A program made the position numbers and the translations under genes. A stretch of 8,024 bases of DNA, from assembly GCA_005789055.1 (NCBI GenBank), contig SYAA01000410.1, positions 1-8,024 on the forward strand, read 5' to 3'. A model generated the notes under the pieces. It saw only the letters and a program-made list of their open reading frames with translations, did no database searches and was not told the DNA's origin. Numbering within the stretch: position 1 is the first letter of the stretch; the number at the start of each line of letters is the position of its first letter. This document shows, piece by piece, positions 6,495-8,024 of this stretch. Source of the stretch: Actinomycetota bacterium (GTDB lineage Bacteria; Actinomycetota; Actinomycetes; Mycobacteriales; Mycobacteriaceae).

Positions 6495-6971
6495 ATGAGC
6501 AAGACCATCCTCAAGACAACGCTGGCTGTGGTGGGTGCGGCGATCGCGGGCGGCGTTGCGAGCGGCGGCGGCGTCGACGACTGGTACGCCACGATCCGCA
6601 AGCCGCGCTATGTGCCACCGAACGCGGTGTTCCCGATCGCCTGGACCGCGCTCTACACCGACATCGCGATCACCTCGTCGGCAGCGATCAACCGCTTCCG
6701 GGCCAGCGGCGACGACGCCAAGGCGCGCGCCTACATCGGCGCTCTCGGTGCCAACCTCGTCCTCAACGCCGGGTGGAGCTGGATTTTCTTCGGCAAGCGC
6801 AAGCCTGGCGCGGCGGCGGTCGCAGCGGCGGTGCTGACGGCCAGCAGCGCCGATCTCGCCCGGCGTGCTGCGGCGGCCGAGCCCAAACTCGGTGCCGCGC
6901 TGGCGCCCTATCCGCTGTGGTGCGGATTCGCCACCGTGATGGCCACCCACATCTGGCGACTCAACCGCTGA
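6495..6971 (+). CDS. tspO: TspO/MBR family membrane protein
   Basis: A 158-residue protein, the usual size of the family, with five hydrophobic segments. The hallmarks are all there: DDWYATIRKPRYVPP (28-42), the FPIAWTALY block (46-54, with W50), NAGWSWIFFG (91-100) and APYPLWCGFATVMA (137-150), followed by a short basic tail. TspO proteins bind porphyrins and, in some cases, sterols; in bacteria they are linked to tetrapyrrole handling and stress responses, but a transport role is disputed. The frame is open from 6450, where another ATG-like start overlaps pat; ATG 6495 is preferred because the leaderless -10 motif sits 7 bases before it and the family N terminus fits. Nothing in the sequence ties it functionally to its neighbours. 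Confidence 0.93.
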   Translation: MSKTILKTTLAVVGAAIAGGVASGGGVDDWYATIRKPRYVPPNAVFPIAWTALYTDIAITSSAAINRFRASGDDAKARAYIGALGANLVLNAGWSWIFFGKRKPGAAAVAAAVLTASSADLARRAAAAEPKLGAALAPYPLWCGFATVMATHIWRLNR

Positions 6972-7033
6972 CGGCGTCCGACCCCCGGCGCTATCTCCCC
7001 GCTGTCGGCCCCGAGTCGTGATACGAAGTCGAC

Positions 7034-7681
7034 GTGCGCCGACTGGTGGTGGGTCTGGCGGCGGTGCTGGGCCTCGCCGCTTGCGGGTCCCCGCCGGCCC
7101 CGCCGCCACTGGACGCCTCATCGGCGCCGCGCGCCGTCGACCCCGGCAACGTGATCAGGGTTCGGTCGGCGTTGCCGGTCGGCTACGAGGTGGCCGAATT
7201 GCGCGGACCATTCAGCGTGGCATCGCTGTGGGGCTTCGGAACGGGTTGGACCGCCGACCCGCCGCAATGCGCCCGACTAGCCGATCCCGCACCGACAGAT
7301 CGCGGCGCGAGGGGACTTTCGGCATCCGGTCCGGGTGGCATCGTCTATGTCGCGGTGATCGCCGCAGCAACTCCGGAACCTGAGCTCCTGGATCAATGCC
7401 CCTCGTGGGCAATGCGTTTCGTTCACACCGGAGCCCAAGTCCGGCGCACTGATACCCCCGCCGTCGACGGTGCGGATACCGTTGCGTGGCAGGCCCGCAC
7501 CCGCACCGTTGTCGAAGCCGGCGCCGAGACCAATTCGGATATCGAGACCGCAGTCGCGTACCTCGATCATCACGCGGCGTTCGTCACGGTTGTCACCGAC
7601 CCGGGTTCGCCGAACCCTCCACTGGGCCCGGATTTCGTCGCCGAGTTACTGGCCATCACGGTGACCGCGTTACGCGACTGA
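7034..7681 (+). CDS. Putative secreted lipoprotein, first of a tandem pair
   Basis: A 215-residue protein with a lipoprotein signal peptide: two Arg, a hydrophobic core, and the lipobox LAAC with lipidated Cys17. A Pro/Ala-rich linker (about 19-36) leads to an exported domain with two further cysteines (C79 in PPQCARL and C122 in LDQCPSW), which could form a disulfide. The domain resembles small mycobacterial lipoproteins of the DUF5642/PknH-sensor-like kind, but I hold this loosely. It is likely anchored on the outer face of the plasma membrane; function unknown. GTG 7034 gives the signal peptide at once and is the natural start. The 62 bases after tspO hold a weak TACGAA at 7022-7027, 6 bases before the GTG, a poor -10 match. 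The neighbour 28 bases downstream looks like a diverged copy. Confidence 0.85.
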   Translation: MRRLVVGLAAVLGLAACGSPPAPPPLDASSAPRAVDPGNVIRVRSALPVGYEVAELRGPFSVASLWGFGTGWTADPPQCARLADPAPTDRGARGLSASGPGGIVYVAVIAAATPEPELLDQCPSWAMRFVHTGAQVRRTDTPAVDGADTVAWQARTRTVVEAGAETNSDIETAVAYLDHHAAFVTVVTDPGSPNPPLGPDFVAELLAITVTALRD

Positions 7682-7696
7682 ATGGGCCGATGTGGG

Positions 7697-7702
7697 TAGA
7701 TT
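7697..7702 (+). promoter_or_regulatory. Candidate leaderless -10 element of the second lipoprotein gene
   Basis: TAGATT lies 7 bases before ATG 7710, exactly as before tspO, and no Shine-Dalgarno sequence is present. It supports ATG 7710 as the start. Confidence 0.55.
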
Positions 7703-7709
7703 GACGACG

Positions 7710-8024
7710 ATGATCGTCCGCGCAGTGCTCGGTGTGCTGGTGTTGGCCGCCGGGCTGACCGGCTGCGGTTCCGATCGCGGCCCGGCGGCTGATATCGCGG
7801 CAATCTCCGACGTCAGGGCGAGTTTCGGGCCGCAGTTCGCCCTCACTGAGATCGCTCCGACCGGGATCGACCCCCGCGTGCTCAGTGGCCAGAAGCTCCC
7901 CGACACAGTGACGTTCGAGCCCTCGGCCTGCGCCCGATTCGCCACCGGCCAACTGGTGCCGGCGGGCACCGAGGGCAACATGGCGGCGGTCTCAGCCGAG
8001 GGCGAAGGCAACCGGTTCATCGTC
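7710..8024 (+). CDS. Putative secreted lipoprotein, second of the tandem pair (3' end outside window)
   Basis: The frame is open from ATG 7710 to the window end (105 codons, no stop), so the gene continues beyond. The N terminus is a lipoprotein signal: Arg4, a hydrophobic core, and the lipobox LTGC with lipidated Cys19. The following region can be lined up by eye with the preceding lipoprotein: a DVR/RVR motif, a weak match around LTEI/VAEL, a P-x-x-CAR-F/L motif (FEPSACARF at codons 69-77 here, PPQCARL in the neighbour), then a short run ending before a V-Y/F-I-V strand. This supports a gene duplication within the same exported family. Function is unknown. The leaderless -10 motif 7 bases upstream indicates separate transcription from the first copy. 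Confidence 0.82.
   Translation, partial: MIVRAVLGVLVLAAGLTGCGSDRGPAADIAAISDVRASFGPQFALTEIAPTGIDPRVLSGQKLPDTVTFEPSACARFATGQLVPAGTEGNMAAVSAEGEGNRFIV

Noticed and set aside
6978..7008. Possible terminator hairpin after tspO (CCGAC/GTCGG).
   Set aside because: A five-base stem with a 21-base loop and no T tract is too weak to support.
7016..7026. Short inverted repeat TCGT-GAT-ACGA before the first lipoprotein start.
   Set aside because: Arms of only four bases are expected by chance, and nothing else supports an operator there.
7022..7027. TACGAA six bases before the first lipoprotein GTG as another leaderless -10.
   Set aside because: The conserved final T is missing, so it was not counted with the other motifs.
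6258..7121. A 287-codon minus-strand frame spanning the end of pat, tspO and the start of the lipoprotein gene.
   Set aside because: It crosses three genes with clear family motifs on the plus strand and is low in complexity, as expected for a GC-bias shadow.

Overview
The window looks like a high-GC actinobacterial chromosome, most likely a Mycobacterium/Mycolicibacterium or a close relative. Support comes from third-position G/C bias throughout, an MmpL-type RND lipid transporter, a protein acetyltransferase of the mycobacterial cAMP-regulated Pat type, short lipoproteins of mycobacterial style, and several starts that look leaderless. The genes are tightly packed; no gap exceeds about 75 bases. 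There are no RNA genes, insertion sequences, CRISPR arrays or phage genes that I can see.

Layout. (1) 1-1122, +: C-terminal half of an MMPL/RND transporter whose N-terminal half lies upstream of the window. (2) 1119-1871, -: a catechol-O-methyltransferase-like enzyme, converging on the transporter so that the two stop codons share the four bases CTAA. (3) 1940-2704, +: a polytopic membrane methyltransferase-like protein of the MddA/NnrU/isoprenylcysteine-methyltransferase superfamily, divergent from (2). (4) 2777-5392, +: a compact three-gene operon encoding a type III polyketide synthase, an ICMT-type membrane methyltransferase, and an FAD-dependent oxidoreductase that starts inside the stop codon of the methyltransferase. 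(5) 5402-6469, +: a fused cyclic-nucleotide-binding/GNAT protein acetyltransferase (Pat type). (6) 6495-6971, +: a TspO/MBR membrane protein. (7) 7034-7681 and 7710 to the window end, +: two lipoproteins that seem to be diverged tandem copies.

How it may work together. The gene order PKS III - ICMT-like - flavoprotein matches that of the Streptomyces srsABC phenolic-lipid operon, in which the synthase makes long-chain alkylresorcinols, the membrane enzyme O-methylates them and the flavoprotein hydroxylates the ring, leading to quinones. I infer a similar methylated, oxidised polyketide lipid here. A second membrane methyltransferase and a catechol-O-methyltransferase-like enzyme lie just upstream and could be accessory tailoring enzymes, but nothing in the sequence proves this. 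The Pat-like acetyltransferase directly downstream suggests a possible link between cAMP, acyl-CoA supply and the pathway, also as inference only.

Regulation. At four starts (the COMT-like gene, pat, tspO and the second lipoprotein) a perfect TANNNT -10 motif sits 6-7 bases before the start codon, and a one-mismatch version (CATAAT) sits 7 bases before the GTG of the polyketide synthase. This is the arrangement expected for leaderless mRNAs, common in mycobacteria. It would make the synthase operon, pat, tspO and the last gene separate transcription units despite their tight packing.
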